Source: a bacterium (lineage in GTDB: Bacteria; 4484-113; JAFGCY01). Taken from it: a DNA stretch of 64,000 nt. The translations under genes and the position numbers were made by a program. Position 1 is the stretch's first letter. Every line of letters begins with the position of its first letter. The notes under the pieces were generated by a model, which worked only from the letters and a program-made list of their open reading frames with translations, made no database searches and was not told the DNA's origin. The DNA lies in assembly GCA_020440605.1 (NCBI GenBank), contig JAGRNT010000012.1:62001-126000 (forward strand), in the 5' to 3' direction. Positions 52,542 through 60,888 of the stretch are shown here, piece after piece.

Positions 52542-54593
52542 AATGAACGTGATCGCGTGACCGGTCCGGCCCGCGCGGCCCGTGCGGCCGATGCGGTGGA
52601 TGTAGTCATCGTAGGTCTGCGGCAGCTCGAAGTTGATCACGTGGCTCACGTCATCAATGTCCAGCCCGCGCGCCGCCACATCCGTTGCCACCAGTGCCTG
52701 GATGCTGCCCTCCTTGAAGCGCTTCAGCGCCAGCTGGCGGGCATTGTGGCTCTTGTTGCCATGGATCGCGTCCGTCTCCAGGCCCTCGCGGTTGAGCATC
52801 TTGCTGAGCTTGTTCATGCCGTGCTTCGTGCGTCCGAAGACCAGCACGCGCTTCAGCTGCGGCTGGCGCAGCAGGTCCACCAGCATCTCGAAGCGCTTGC
52901 GCCCTGACATGCTGATCACTTCCTGCTCGACATTGGCGGAGGTCTTGTGCCTGACGACGCTGACCGTGACCGGGTTCCTGAGGAAGTCGCCGATCAGCCC
53001 GCGGATCTCCTCGGACATCGTCGCCGAGAAGAACAGGGTCTGGCGCTCGCGCGGCAGCAGGCCGATGATGTAGCGCATGTCGCGGATGAAGCCCATGTCC
53101 AGCATGCGGTCGGCCTCGTCCAGCACCACGTTGTTGACATGGTTGAGCTTCAGCTCGCCGCGCCGGAGGAAGTCTATCAGCCGGCCCGGGGTGGCGATGA
53201 TGAAGCGGTTGTCAGCCTTGAGACTCTTGAGCTGCGCCCCCTCGCCGACACCGCCGACGATCACCGTGGAGCGCATCCCGAGCCCGATCGTGAAGCTCTG
53301 CAGCTCCTCCTCGATCTGGATCGCCAGCTCACGGGTCGGAGCCAGCACCAGCGCGTACTGCGACTTGTCAGCAAGCATCCTGTCGATCAGCGGCAGCAGG
53401 AAGGCCGCCGTCTTGCCGGTGCCGGTGTTGGCCAGCCCGACCACGTCGCGTCCTTCCTTCACCGACGGGATGGCGAGGTCCTGGATCGGCGTCGGGGCCT
53501 CATAGCCACGCTTCTCCACATTGGCAAGCAGCTTCGCCGACAGGCCGAAGTCGCTGAACATGTGGGTCGGTTCGAAGATGTCCTCGATCTCATGCACGAC
53601 GGGGTTGTCACGGATGAAGGCGATGATGTCCAGCTCGAGCTTCTCTTCCTTCTGCCGGCTGCGACGGTTGGCAACGCGCTGCAGGGGCTCGCGCTCCCCG
53701 CGTTCCTCAACCCGCTCACGCCTCAGGGGCTCCCGCCTGCCTGTGCGTCCTTCAGTCGCCTGAGCCGCCGCTTCATGCCGTGGCTCAGGCCCGCCTCGCC
53801 CCGGCCCCTGGCGCTCCCCGCCGCGGGCCGCGGCATCCGCTCCCCCGTTGCCACCCCGGCCCCGCCGGCCCCGGCTGCGCCTGCGGCGCGGGCCGTTGCC
53901 ATCAGCATCCGGCTGGGGCCTGTCATCCCGGTCCACGTAGCGCGGAGCGGGACGCTCATCGACGTAGTCGGTCCCGCGGTTCGGGGCACTGCCGCGCTGC
54001 GAACGGCCCTGGGGCTGCTCAGTGCGCGGGCCCCGGCCACCACGTGCATCACGCTCGGTGCGCTGTGGCCGTTCTGGGCGGGCAGCACGCTGCGAGGAAG
54101 CGGAGCGGCTGTTGCCGGAACCACGCTCCGGCATGTCAATCCGGTTGCCATAGTCATCCGGGAGCATCTTCTCCTCGGGGGGCAGGCGGTTGCCATGGTA
54201 CTCCGGCCGCGCCTGCTGGGCACCACGCCCGCGGCCCCGGCCCCGGCCCATGCCCGGCTTGCGCGCCCCGTTGCCGAATTCGACATGCTCGGGACGCGGC
54301 TGGGACTCCATTTCATGCTCGAAGTGCCCGCCGCGGCGCGGCTCCATCCCCGGCTCGGGTTCGCGGCGCTGGCCGTAGCCACTGTGGCGGCGGTTGTTGT
54401 CACGCTGCGGTCCGGATCCCCGTCCGCTGCGCCCGTTGCCGCCACTGCCCCCACGCCCGCGCTGCGGGCTGTCCCCCTGCTGTTCGGAGCGTCCGCCTGC
54501 GCGGCCCTCCTGCGGCCTGCCACCGTCATTGCGACGGCGGTTTCCGCCGCTGTTGCGGGTGCTGCTTGCGCGCCCGCGCGGAATATAAGTCAT
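52536..54593 (-). CDS. DEAD-box RNA helicase with a long RGG-rich N-terminal tail
   Basis: The protein has 685 residues. Residues 1 to about 310 are disordered, full of RG/RGG, Arg, Gly and Pro (GMGRGRGRGRGAQQARP, RRRRSRGRRGRGG). The DEAD core follows: Q motif TPIQDLAIP, I ANTGTGKT, Ia PTRELAIQ, II DEAD, III SAT, V ATDVAARGLD, VI HRIGRTGRAG. The protein stops about 10 residues after motif VI (HAITFIE), shorter than usual at this end. The TAG is supplied by the inverted repeat, so a small tail may have been lost. It probably remodels RNA; the RGG tail would bind RNA and could drive condensates. Confidence 0.93.
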   Translation of the reverse strand: MTYIPRGRASSTRNSGGNRRRNDGGRPQEGRAGGRSEQQGDSPQRGRGGSGGNGRSGRGSGPQRDNNRRHSGYGQRREPEPGMEPRRGGHFEHEMESQPRPEHVEFGNGARKPGMGRGRGRGRGAQQARPEYHGNRLPPEEKMLPDDYGNRIDMPERGSGNSRSASSQRAARPERPQRTERDARGGRGPRTEQPQGRSQRGSAPNRGTDYVDERPAPRYVDRDDRPQPDADGNGPRRRRSRGRRGRGGNGGADAAARGGERQGPGRGGPEPRHEAAAQATEGRTGRREPLRRERVEERGEREPLQRVANRRSRQKEEKLELDIIAFIRDNPVVHEIEDIFEPTHMFSDFGLSAKLLANVEKRGYEAPTPIQDLAIPSVKEGRDVVGLANTGTGKTAAFLLPLIDRMLADKSQYALVLAPTRELAIQIEEELQSFTIGLGMRSTVIVGGVGEGAQLKSLKADNRFIIATPGRLIDFLRRGELKLNHVNNVVLDEADRMLDMGFIRDMRYIIGLLPRERQTLFFSATMSEEIRGLIGDFLRNPVTVSVVRHKTSANVEQEVISMSGRKRFEMLVDLLRQPQLKRVLVFGRTKHGMNKLSKMLNREGLETDAIHGNKSHNARQLALKRFKEGSIQALVATDVAARGLDIDDVSHVINFELPQTYDDYIHRIGRTGRAGRTGHAITFIE

Positions 54594-54852
54594 AGGGTCA
54601 ACACGTCCCTTGAAGATTGAAAATATGGTCCCCCTGCCTCATGGCCTCACTCATCGCCTCAACCGCATCGCGGGAGGCCGGGGCCTGACAGTCACGTTGG
54701 ATATCAGTTTTGGCGTGCCGCAGCAATACGGCACCTGATTATCGGGACGCTACATTATACCACGCATGGCAGGGATAATTTCTATCCTGAAGACACCTAT
54801 ACAAATGACTATGCCGCTTCAGTCTGCCTCATTTGCAGACATGAGCCTACCC
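54594..54852. other. 259-bp intergenic region
   Basis: It holds the helicase leader and, at 54822-54840, a GTCTGC-GCAGAC hairpin downstream of the methyltransferase gene without a T-run. No gene is visible. Confidence 0.5.
54754..54759 (-). promoter_or_regulatory. -10 box for the helicase with long 5' UTR
   Basis: The minus-strand TATAAT would start transcription about 150 nt before the helicase ATG. A long leader is common for cold-shock-regulated DEAD helicases; I see no specific motif. Confidence 0.4.
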
Positions 54853-55689
54853 TCACCCCTCCCGCACAGCCACCAGATACAGCCGTTTGCTGTCCATGGA
54901 GAATGGCTCATCCTCAATGCTGCCGAAGGCCCGTTCCACCCGCAGGCCGGCCTGTTCCACAAGCAGGCTCAGCTCGCGGTAGCTGTACATCCGCAGTGAG
55001 CTGTGGTGCGTGCTGACCACGAATTCGCGCAGGTCCGGCTCCGCGCCACCGTGCAGCAGGTCCGCCACATCCACGAGCAGGGTCAGTTCCTCCGGCGCCG
55101 CCGCCAGGTCCTCCGGCGCATTGACCAGCGTGACCCGGCCCTCGATCCGCCCCAGCTCATGGTTGAAGCGCCGCTCCTCCAGCACGAGCGTATTGCCCAC
55201 CGTGACCCAGCACTTCGCCCGGAAGCGCGGCAGCAGGCTCTCGAGGCACATCGTGTCGATCAGCAGCCGCCCGCCGGGTTTGAGCGCCCGTGCCATGGCC
55301 TGCAGCTGCACGAGGTTCTGCTCGTCGTCAAAGTAGCCGAAGCTGCCCTGCCAGCAGAGCAGGGCATCGAACTCCCCCTCCCAGGGCAGATCGCGCATGT
55401 CGCGCTGCAGGTACTCCACCTCCGCCTCGTACTTCCCCGCCGTCGCGCGCGCCTCGGCCAGCAGCGGCGCGCAGAGGTCCACGCCCAGCACGCTCAGCCC
55501 GCGCAGCGCCAGCTCCAGCGTGATCCGTCCGTTGCCACAGGGCACATCCAGCACGCGCATCCCGCGCCTGAGCCCGAGGCTGCGCATGATGAAGTCCGTC
55601 TCGCGGCGGTTGTCCTCCAGTGAATGCGCGAGCCGCATCACATCCAGGTAGGCTCCGCTGAAGAAGTACTGCCACCACTGCCCGCTCAT
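54853..55689 (-). CDS. SAM-dependent methyltransferase
   Basis: The protein has 278 residues of the class I Rossmann methyltransferase type. SAM-binding motif I is VLDVPCGNGRITLELA (about 45-60), followed by the acidic strand end LGVDLC and LLCWQGSFGYFDDEQN. A typical LKPGGRLLIDT post-motif occurs near residue 135. The N-terminus WWQYFFSGAYLDVMRLA is characteristic of a subset of these proteins. It overlaps the rhodanese gene upstream by 4 nt, so the two are co-translated. The substrate is unknown. Confidence 0.85.
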   Translation of the reverse strand: MSGQWWQYFFSGAYLDVMRLAHSLEDNRRETDFIMRSLGLRRGMRVLDVPCGNGRITLELALRGLSVLGVDLCAPLLAEARATAGKYEAEVEYLQRDMRDLPWEGEFDALLCWQGSFGYFDDEQNLVQLQAMARALKPGGRLLIDTMCLESLLPRFRAKCWVTVGNTLVLEERRFNHELGRIEGRVTLVNAPEDLAAAPEELTLLVDVADLLHGGAEPDLREFVVSTHHSSLRMYSYRELSLLVEQAGLRVERAFGSIEDEPFSMDSKRLYLVAVREG

Positions 55690-56063
55690 GGGCGCTCGAC
55701 GCCGCCGCTTTCCGTGGGATAGCCCAGCCGCCGCCAGGCCAGCATCCCGCCCCGCAGGTTCACGGCGCGGCGGAAGCCGGCATTGAGCATCAGCGCGGCC
55801 GCGAAGCCGCTGCGGTTGCCGCTGCGGCAGACGATCAGGTAGTCACGCTCGGGGTCCAGGTCCAGCATGTGGCGCTGGAATTCCCCGCCGGTCAGGTCCA
55901 GCCGCCGGCAGCCCGCGATGTGCGCCTCGGCGATCTCCGGAGGCGTGCGCACATCCAGCAGCACGAAGCCCTCCGAGCCGCCATGCTCGGCAATGTAGTC
56001 ACGCGCCTCAGCCGCGTCGATTTCCGGGACCCGGGGCATGCCCGGCAGGCCAGCCGCCATCAT
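55686..56063 (-). CDS. Single-domain rhodanese
   Basis: The protein has 125 residues. The rhodanese fold is clear: VLLDVRTPPEIAEAHIAG, the active-site loop CRSGNRSGFA with the catalytic Cys, and VNLRGGMLAWRRLGYPT. It would transfer sulfane sulfur in the cytoplasm. Its ATG at 56063 follows AGGAGG. It overlaps the downstream methyltransferase gene by 4 nt, which suggests a joint role I cannot specify. Confidence 0.9.
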   Translation of the reverse strand: MMAAGLPGMPRVPEIDAAEARDYIAEHGGSEGFVLLDVRTPPEIAEAHIAGCRRLDLTGGEFQRHMLDLDPERDYLIVCRSGNRSGFAAALMLNAGFRRAVNLRGGMLAWRRLGYPTESGGVERP

Positions 56064-56175
56064 CCGCCTCCTGCATTGTCATCCGCCAGATTCTAGCGGA
56101 CAGAACAGCGCGGGGGAATAACGCGTCCGGATGCGCGGTACTACATACTGCGACAAGCCCGTGCGGATGTAGCGT

Positions 56176-56181
56176 TATAAT
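56176..56181 (+). promoter_or_regulatory. -10 box of the YtxH gene
   Basis: TATAAT lies 32 nt before the ATG at 56214, which has a strong RBS (GGAGGTGG). Confidence 0.55.
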
Positions 56182-56213
56182 CTGTGCGGATAAGATCCGG
56201 AGGTGGAACTCAA

Positions 56214-56594
56214 ATGAGCAAGAATGACGACAGGGGCATGGCAATGCTGATCGCAGGCTTCGGTCTGGGAACCCTCGTGGGGACCGTGATCGGCCTGCTC
56301 GTGGCTCCGAAGGCCGGCAAGGAGCTCCGCAGTGACATCGCGGAGTACAGCAAGGATTACTACGACAAGGCCAAGGACTACTCCCGCGATGCCTACGAAG
56401 CCAGCAAGCACCGCGCCGAGGAGCTGATCGAAAGCGGCAAGGAACGCGCCCAGGCGGCCTATGACTCCGGCCGTGAGAAGGCCCGTGAGTACAGTGCGCG
56501 CGTCGGCGAGAAGATCGGCCATGTCAAGGACCAGATCTCCGACCGCATCGCCCGCAATTCCGAGGAAGGCGGCGAGGACATCAGCCCGGCCTAG
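56214..56594 (+). CDS. YtxH-domain membrane-associated protein
   Basis: The protein has 126 residues. One transmembrane helix near the N-terminus (MLIAGFGLGTLVGTVIGLLV) is followed by APKAGKELR, the YtxH family mark. A charged amphipathic helix follows, repeated in 11-residue-like steps (KDYYDKAKDYSRDAYEASK, AQAAYDSGREKAREYS), similar to LEA/apolipoprotein-like helices. These proteins are linked to stress conditions in Bacillus; here the role is inferred only. It has its own promoter and terminator. Confidence 0.85.
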   Translation: MSKNDDRGMAMLIAGFGLGTLVGTVIGLLVAPKAGKELRSDIAEYSKDYYDKAKDYSRDAYEASKHRAEELIESGKERAQAAYDSGREKAREYSARVGEKIGHVKDQISDRIARNSEEGGEDISPA

Positions 56595-56615
56595 GCCATT
56601 GATCTGCGGATTCTC

Positions 56616-56645
56616 AGGGGCGTCCCACGGGGCGTCCCTTTTTTT
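56616..56645 (+). terminator. Rho-independent terminator after the YtxH gene
   Basis: A GC-rich AGGGGCG / CGTCCCT stem region with inner CCC-ACG-GGG is followed by seven T (56639-56645), 21 nt after the stop codon. Confidence 0.7.
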
Positions 56646-56737
56646 GTGCATCTGCGGCAGAGTTAACCGGGATTGCAGCAGCGCTTGTCCCATCCCACAT
56701 GCGCTTTCCTTACAATTTCATGTACGGCGGACCGCAA

Positions 56738-57277
56738 ATGAACGGTCGGCACAGACCGAGGCCGAGGTACTTCGTGAACGAGACAGAGCTGCTGCAGCAG
56801 AACAATGAACTGAAGCGCAGGGTGGAGGACCTGAGCAACCGCCTGCGCAAGTATGAGCCTGACTTCGACGGCCCGCAGGGCCCGGAAGAGGCGATGGGCG
56901 CGCCCTTCGCCCAGCGCAAGCGCATCGCCGTGATCATCGACGACAGCAAGCTGATCCACATCCGCTACAAGTCGATCATCGAGGGCCATGGCATCGTCGT
57001 CGTCGCCACCAGCCAGGACGGCACCTTCGGGGCGGACCTCGTGCTCACGCACCGCCCGCGGCTCGTGATCCTCGACTACAACATGCCCGGCGTGAACGGC
57101 AGCGAGGTCGCGCGCATGATCCGCGAGGCCGACAACCAGGTGAAGATCTTCGTGATCAGCGGCTATCTGGATGCCGACCGCATCGCGCTGCTCAAGAGCA
57201 GCGGCGTTGACGAGATCCTCGTCAAGCCCATCAATGAGCAGAAGTTCGGGGAAGCCCTGCGCCGCATGGAGATCTGA
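56738..57277 (+). CDS. Receiver-only response regulator with N-terminal coiled coil
   Basis: The protein has about 179 residues. The N-terminal coiled coil (NETELLQQNNELKRRVEDL) precedes a CheY-like receiver domain with IIDDSKL (acidic pair), LDYNMPG (phosphoacceptor Asp), FVISGYL (Ser switch) and VKPIN (Lys). There is no output domain, so it would signal by protein-protein contact. The start is uncertain: ATG at 56738 is closest to a -10-like TACAAT (56711-56716), while in-frame ATGs at 56720 and 56699 are possible. No histidine kinase is nearby. Confidence 0.82.
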   Translation: MNGRHRPRPRYFVNETELLQQNNELKRRVEDLSNRLRKYEPDFDGPQGPEEAMGAPFAQRKRIAVIIDDSKLIHIRYKSIIEGHGIVVVATSQDGTFGADLVLTHRPRLVILDYNMPGVNGSEVARMIREADNQVKIFVISGYLDADRIALLKSSGVDEILVKPINEQKFGEALRRMEI

Positions 57278-57355
57278 ACAGGGCGCACATCCCTGTCCCG
57301 TTGCCAATACTCATGCATGCAGGCATAGCGGCAGTGTGCGGGAGAGGCGATTAAG

Positions 57356-57428
57356 TGGCGAGGGACGGACTCGAACCGCCGACACGGGGATTTTCAGTCC
57401 CCTGCTCTACCAACTGAGCTACCTCGCC
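57356..57428 (-). tRNA. tRNA-Phe (GAA)
   Basis: A 73-nt cloverleaf on the minus strand starts GGCGAGGTAGCTCAG and has anticodon loop CTGAAAA. The acceptor stem of 7 pairs closes with CCTCGCC and the T arm has GGTTCGAGTCC. CCA is not encoded (discriminator A, then CTT). Confidence 0.95.
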
Positions 57429-57444
57429 GGAAAGGAAAGAAAAA

Positions 57445-57521
57445 TGGCGGGGGCGACGAGGTTCGAACTCGCGACCTCCTGCGTGACAGGCAGGCATCCT
57501 AGACCACTAGACCACGCCCCC
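57445..57521 (-). tRNA. tRNA-Asp (GTC)
   Basis: A cloverleaf on the minus strand starts GGGGGCGTGGTCTAGTGG and has anticodon loop CTGTCAC in a CCTGC/GCAGG stem. The acceptor stem closes with CGCCCCC, discriminator G and an encoded CCA. It lies 16 nt upstream of tRNA-Phe on the same strand and is probably cotranscribed. Confidence 0.95.
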
Positions 57522-57638
57522 GTAGCCTATGCTCGGTGAGACCGAGGGAAAGGGATTATAGCCGAGAAGATTCATTTTTACCAGTGCAATCAGCGGGATT
57601 TTCCCCGACATTATCCAGGGCCTGCCCAGGCATATGTT

Positions 57639-58115
57639 TCACAGACCGATGATGCGCAGCCGCTCGCGCTTCTCCTGCGGATCTCCGGCGCTCAGGGCCA
57701 GGATCGCTCCCCGGAATTCCGCCAGTGCGGTGGTGGTTTCATCGAGCACCGCCAGCAGTTCCTGCAGGCGTTCGCCTTCATGGCGGCAGCTATCCGGCTT
57801 CTCCTGGCTCAGGCGCTTGAATCCCCGGCGCTGGCTTTCGATCTCGGCCAGGCTGGCCCGCAGCTGGCGCAGCATTCCACCAAGTTCCACACCTGCCTGG
57901 GCATCATGCTGCTCCTGCAGGCTGTCGAACATGTCACTCAGCCGGTCCATGCTGCCGCTGTGACGGTAGCGCGCCTTGTAGCGCTCGGCGGCCTCATCCA
58001 CCGGCTCGCCCTTCGCCGCCCGGTTGATCAGATCCACCAGGTCCTTCGTCCGCTCATCCTCCAGCCAACCGAGTAGATCGGCCATATCCTGTGTGTTGTC
58101 CTGCTCGCCAGCCAT
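57639..58115 (-). CDS. Small coil-rich protein of unknown function
   Basis: The protein has 158 residues and is mostly charged helix with coiled-coil character (LRQLRASLAEIESQRRGFKR, ERLQELLAVLDETTTALAEF). There is no signal or membrane segment, so it is cytoplasmic. I start it at the ATG at 58115 (AAGGTGAG upstream); GTG at 58118 is possible. It lies 118 nt downstream of the tRNA pair's 5' end and is divergent from the deacetylase at 58295. There is no recognisable family. Confidence 0.7.
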   Translation of the reverse strand: MAGEQDNTQDMADLLGWLEDERTKDLVDLINRAAKGEPVDEAAERYKARYRHSGSMDRLSDMFDSLQEQHDAQAGVELGGMLRQLRASLAEIESQRRGFKRLSQEKPDSCRHEGERLQELLAVLDETTTALAEFRGAILALSAGDPQEKRERLRIIGL

Positions 58116-58280
58116 CACTGCTCACCTTCCTATTGGTATACGAATAATTATAGATAGACCAATCAAGCACTGCATCAAGCGAAGGCTACAAGCCGGTGAA
58201 CCCCCGGTGAAGCCGCAGCAGGACTGGCAGCGGCATTCGCGGCAGACTTGCCAAATCGTGCCTTCGGCCCGCTGATCGTC

Positions 58281-58286
58281 TATAAT
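58281..58286 (+). promoter_or_regulatory. -10 box of the deacetylase gene, leaderless configuration
   Basis: A perfect TATAAT ends 8 nt before the ATG at 58295 with no RBS, the clearest leaderless-like case in the window. Confidence 0.55.
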
Positions 58287-58294
58287 CAGGCTCC

Positions 58295-59842
58295 ATGAGA
58301 TTCTGCGGACCGCTGCTGCTTGCCCTGCTGCTTTTCGGCCTGCCGGCCCAGGCTCAGGTCGAGCGCTCATCCTCCAACCTGACGAGCCGTTCGCGCACGC
58401 CCGGCTCCGTGCATCGCGGCGGCTGGATCAATCCGGACACGGCGGAGGAGGAAGCGGCCCCGGTCTGGAATTACCGGCAGGAACAGGCCGTGCGCCGGGT
58501 CTTCCGCGGAATCACCGCGGATGCCCAGTCCGCGCTGCAGAGCGGGATGCTGCTGCAGGCTGCTTCGCAGCAGGCCAGCCAGCGCCTGGAGGCCCGCAGC
58601 ACTGCTCCGGCGCAGTCCAAGCCGCGCGAGGATGCAGCGCTGAAGCTCAGCGACAGGCCCCTCAGTTTCCCGGAATATGAAGCGGGTGAGAGCACTGAAG
58701 ACAGTCCCGCAATGACTGCTCCGGCGGCTGATGCCGGGGCGAAAGCTGAGGCGGAAACTGACACTGACAGCTTGGATCCTGCTTCCGCGGAAATGGAGCT
58801 GGATTCAGTCGATGCGGCAGCGGAGGATCCTCCGAGTACCGCTGCCACTGAGAAAGTTGAAGAGCAGGATCCCGTGAATGAAAGCGCCGCAGAAGAACCG
58901 CAGCGGCCGGCTGCCCATGACTTCCGCGTGCGCCGCAATCCCGACAGCGGGCGTGAACTGCCCGGGGATCTGCAGTTCCCGGATGAGGAAGCGGAACAGG
59001 CCGCCGCAGCAGCGGACCAGGCGGCTGCCGACGAGAGCGCTCCGGCCTTCCCGGATGGCAACAGCCCGGCCCCGGATGACACGCAGCGCATCGCCGAGAG
59101 CTTCATCCCCGATGACAGCACGCCCCAGCCCGCGCGCCTGCGCCCCGTGGACAGCCCACCCAGCCAGGTTGCCAAGGCCCTGGCCCCGCTGGAACTGCCA
59201 GAGAGCCCGCAGCGTCTGAGCGACTACAGCATCCGCTCCGACATCTCGAAGATCACGCGTGGCAACAGCCGCCTGAAGCAGGTCGCCCTGACCTTTGACG
59301 ACGGCCCGCATCCGGAGTACACCGGCCAGATCCTCACGATCCTCGAGTACTACAACTGCCCGGCGACCTTCTTCTTCGTCGGCGTGCAGACCAACCGCTA
59401 TCCGCAGTGGGTGCAGATGGCGCACCAGCAGGGCCATGAGATCGCCAGCCAGACCTACGACCACTTCCGCCTGCCGAAGCTGCCGACGGCCGAGAAGGAA
59501 TACCAGATCGACGCCTACCAGGACCTGATCGAGAATCTCACAGGCGAGCGCCCGCGCTTCCTGCGCCCGCCCGGCGGCCAGATTGACGACGCCAGCATCG
59601 AGCTCCTGAAGAAGCGCGGAATGGTCTGCGCGATGTGGGACGTGGCCCTGAATGACACACACGGTGACAAAAGCCGTGATGAACTGCTTGACAGCACGCT
59701 CCGGAACGTGCGCAATGGCAGCGTGATCCTCGCCCATGACGGGGTGCAGGCCACGATTGACATGCTGCCGGAGCTGATCGAGCGCCTGCGCGAGGAAGGC
59801 TACGAACTGGTGACGATGAGCGAACTGGCGAGCAGGCTCTAG
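58295..59842 (+). CDS. Exported polysaccharide deacetylase (NodB) with altered metal site
   Basis: The protein has 515 residues. The signal peptide (MRFCGPLLLALLLFGLPAQA) is followed by a long disordered Glu/Ala/Ser/Pro-rich spacer (about 60-315). The NodB domain is at about 325-515. Motif 1 TFDDGPHPEYTG is intact. In motif 2, where GNHTxxHP is expected, the sequence is ASQTYDHFRLP: the first metal-binding His is Gln. RPPGGQIDD and ILAHDG give motifs 3 and 5. It would act on envelope polysaccharide, but activity is uncertain. It is convergent with the mevalonate operon, sharing CTAG with the phosphomevalonate kinase stop. Confidence 0.85.
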   Translation: MRFCGPLLLALLLFGLPAQAQVERSSSNLTSRSRTPGSVHRGGWINPDTAEEEAAPVWNYRQEQAVRRVFRGITADAQSALQSGMLLQAASQQASQRLEARSTAPAQSKPREDAALKLSDRPLSFPEYEAGESTEDSPAMTAPAADAGAKAEAETDTDSLDPASAEMELDSVDAAAEDPPSTAATEKVEEQDPVNESAAEEPQRPAAHDFRVRRNPDSGRELPGDLQFPDEEAEQAAAAADQAAADESAPAFPDGNSPAPDDTQRIAESFIPDDSTPQPARLRPVDSPPSQVAKALAPLELPESPQRLSDYSIRSDISKITRGNSRLKQVALTFDDGPHPEYTGQILTILEYYNCPATFFFVGVQTNRYPQWVQMAHQQGHEIASQTYDHFRLPKLPTAEKEYQIDAYQDLIENLTGERPRFLRPPGGQIDDASIELLKKRGMVCAMWDVALNDTHGDKSRDELLDSTLRNVRNGSVILAHDGVQATIDMLPELIERLREEGYELVTMSELASRL

Positions 59843-60888
59843 CCCTCGCCCCTGTCTCCTGACCCTGATCCTGCTTCTGACCCTGTTTCTGATTCTGACA
59901 CTGATTCTGATTCTGCTTCCGCTTCCAGCCTGTCCGCATGCGCATCCAGCTGGCTGGCAATCGTCGTCAGACCGAACACTTCGTCCACCCTGAGCGGGAT
60001 GCAGAGTCTTGGCAACTGCTCCAGCGGCAGCTCACCCGCCATCAGCACCATGTCCCCGCCCCCGGCCCCCGTGGGCTTGCAGCGCCCGCCATGCCGCCGC
60101 GCCCAGGCATCAAGCTGGGTATGCACCGGCATGAAGTAGCTGATCCCCGCATTCTTGCTGACTTCCTTCATCACGGCATTGTGTGCGTCGATCAGCCCGA
60201 ACAGCTCAGCCGGGTCTGCCTGGAACCAGGCGCGGCCCAGGTACTGCGCGGCCTCCCTCAGCTCGCGGATCTGGGCCGGGGCCTCGGGGTCATTGCGGGC
60301 CCAGAATTCATACTTGGCAACGAACTCGCGGCTGTCCGCCGGGATCCCGCTCCAGAGCAGGTTGAGCGGCACGGTGTCGCTCCCGCGCTTCATCAGTTCC
60401 ACGCTCACACCGCCGCCGCCACTGAACAGCAGCGGCTTGCCAAGCGCGGCCACGGCGCAGTCCGCCCCGCTGCCCCTCCCGTCCTGCACGCGGCTGTGCA
60501 GGGTCAGTACATCCTCGAGAAATGCCGCCTCGTTGCCAGAGATACGCTGTCCGGCGCAGAGCAGGCGCAGGCCCAGCACTCCGGCTGCTTCAGCGCTCGA
60601 TGAACCGATCCCGAGCTTCAGCATCCGCCCCTGCGGGTCCGGGGCATCAAAGGCCGAGCGCTCAATCGCAATATGCGGCACGCCATGCTCGCGCTCGTGG
60701 TTCTCAGTGGCGTTCATGAAGTACTGCCGGCCCCTGTCAATCACCGGCGGATAGTCCCCATCGGGCTGCGTTGCCAGTTGCTCCAGCAGCATGTAGCGCG
60801 GCAGTGGCACCAGCGCCGCCAGTCCGCCGCTGAGCACCCCGTACTCCCCGCTGAGCATCACCTTGCCGGGGACGGACAGCCGCATCAT
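59839..60888 (-). CDS. Phosphomevalonate kinase
   Basis: The protein has 349 residues of the GHMP kinase superfamily and would phosphorylate mevalonate 5-phosphate. The N-terminal SVPGKVMLSGEYGVLSGG and the ATP loop LGIGSSSAEAAGVL are present, with GSGADCAVAALG in the middle and CKPTGAGGGDMVL near the end. Gene order (after the decarboxylase and mevalonate kinase) supports phosphomevalonate kinase over a different GHMP kinase. The ATG overlaps the decarboxylase stop by 4 nt. The last 25 residues are a Ser/Glu/Gly tail (AEAESESVSESETGSE) encoded by a hexamer repeat, probably a recent extension. Confidence 0.85.
   Translation of the reverse strand: MMRLSVPGKVMLSGEYGVLSGGLAALVPLPRYMLLEQLATQPDGDYPPVIDRGRQYFMNATENHEREHGVPHIAIERSAFDAPDPQGRMLKLGIGSSSAEAAGVLGLRLLCAGQRISGNEAAFLEDVLTLHSRVQDGRGSGADCAVAALGKPLLFSGGGGVSVELMKRGSDTVPLNLLWSGIPADSREFVAKYEFWARNDPEAPAQIRELREAAQYLGRAWFQADPAELFGLIDAHNAVMKEVSKNAGISYFMPVHTQLDAWARRHGGRCKPTGAGGGDMVLMAGELPLEQLPRLCIPLRVDEVFGLTTIASQLDAHADRLEAEAESESVSESETGSEAGSGSGDRGEG
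59848..59928. repeat. In-frame hexamer repeat (CTGAYY/CTGMTT) at the 3' end of the kinase gene
   Basis: About a dozen CTG-started hexamers (CTGATT, CTGACC, CTGCTT, CTGTTT) run in register on the plus strand and encode alternating Ser/Glu/Gly in the kinase C-terminus. Confidence 0.75.

Noticed and set aside
54594..54747. Riboswitch or cold-shock thermosensor in the helicase leader
   Set aside because: The leader is long, but I find no recognisable conserved core or pairing.
54822..54840. Terminator of the methyltransferase gene
   Set aside because: The 6-bp hairpin lacks a T-run on the minus strand.
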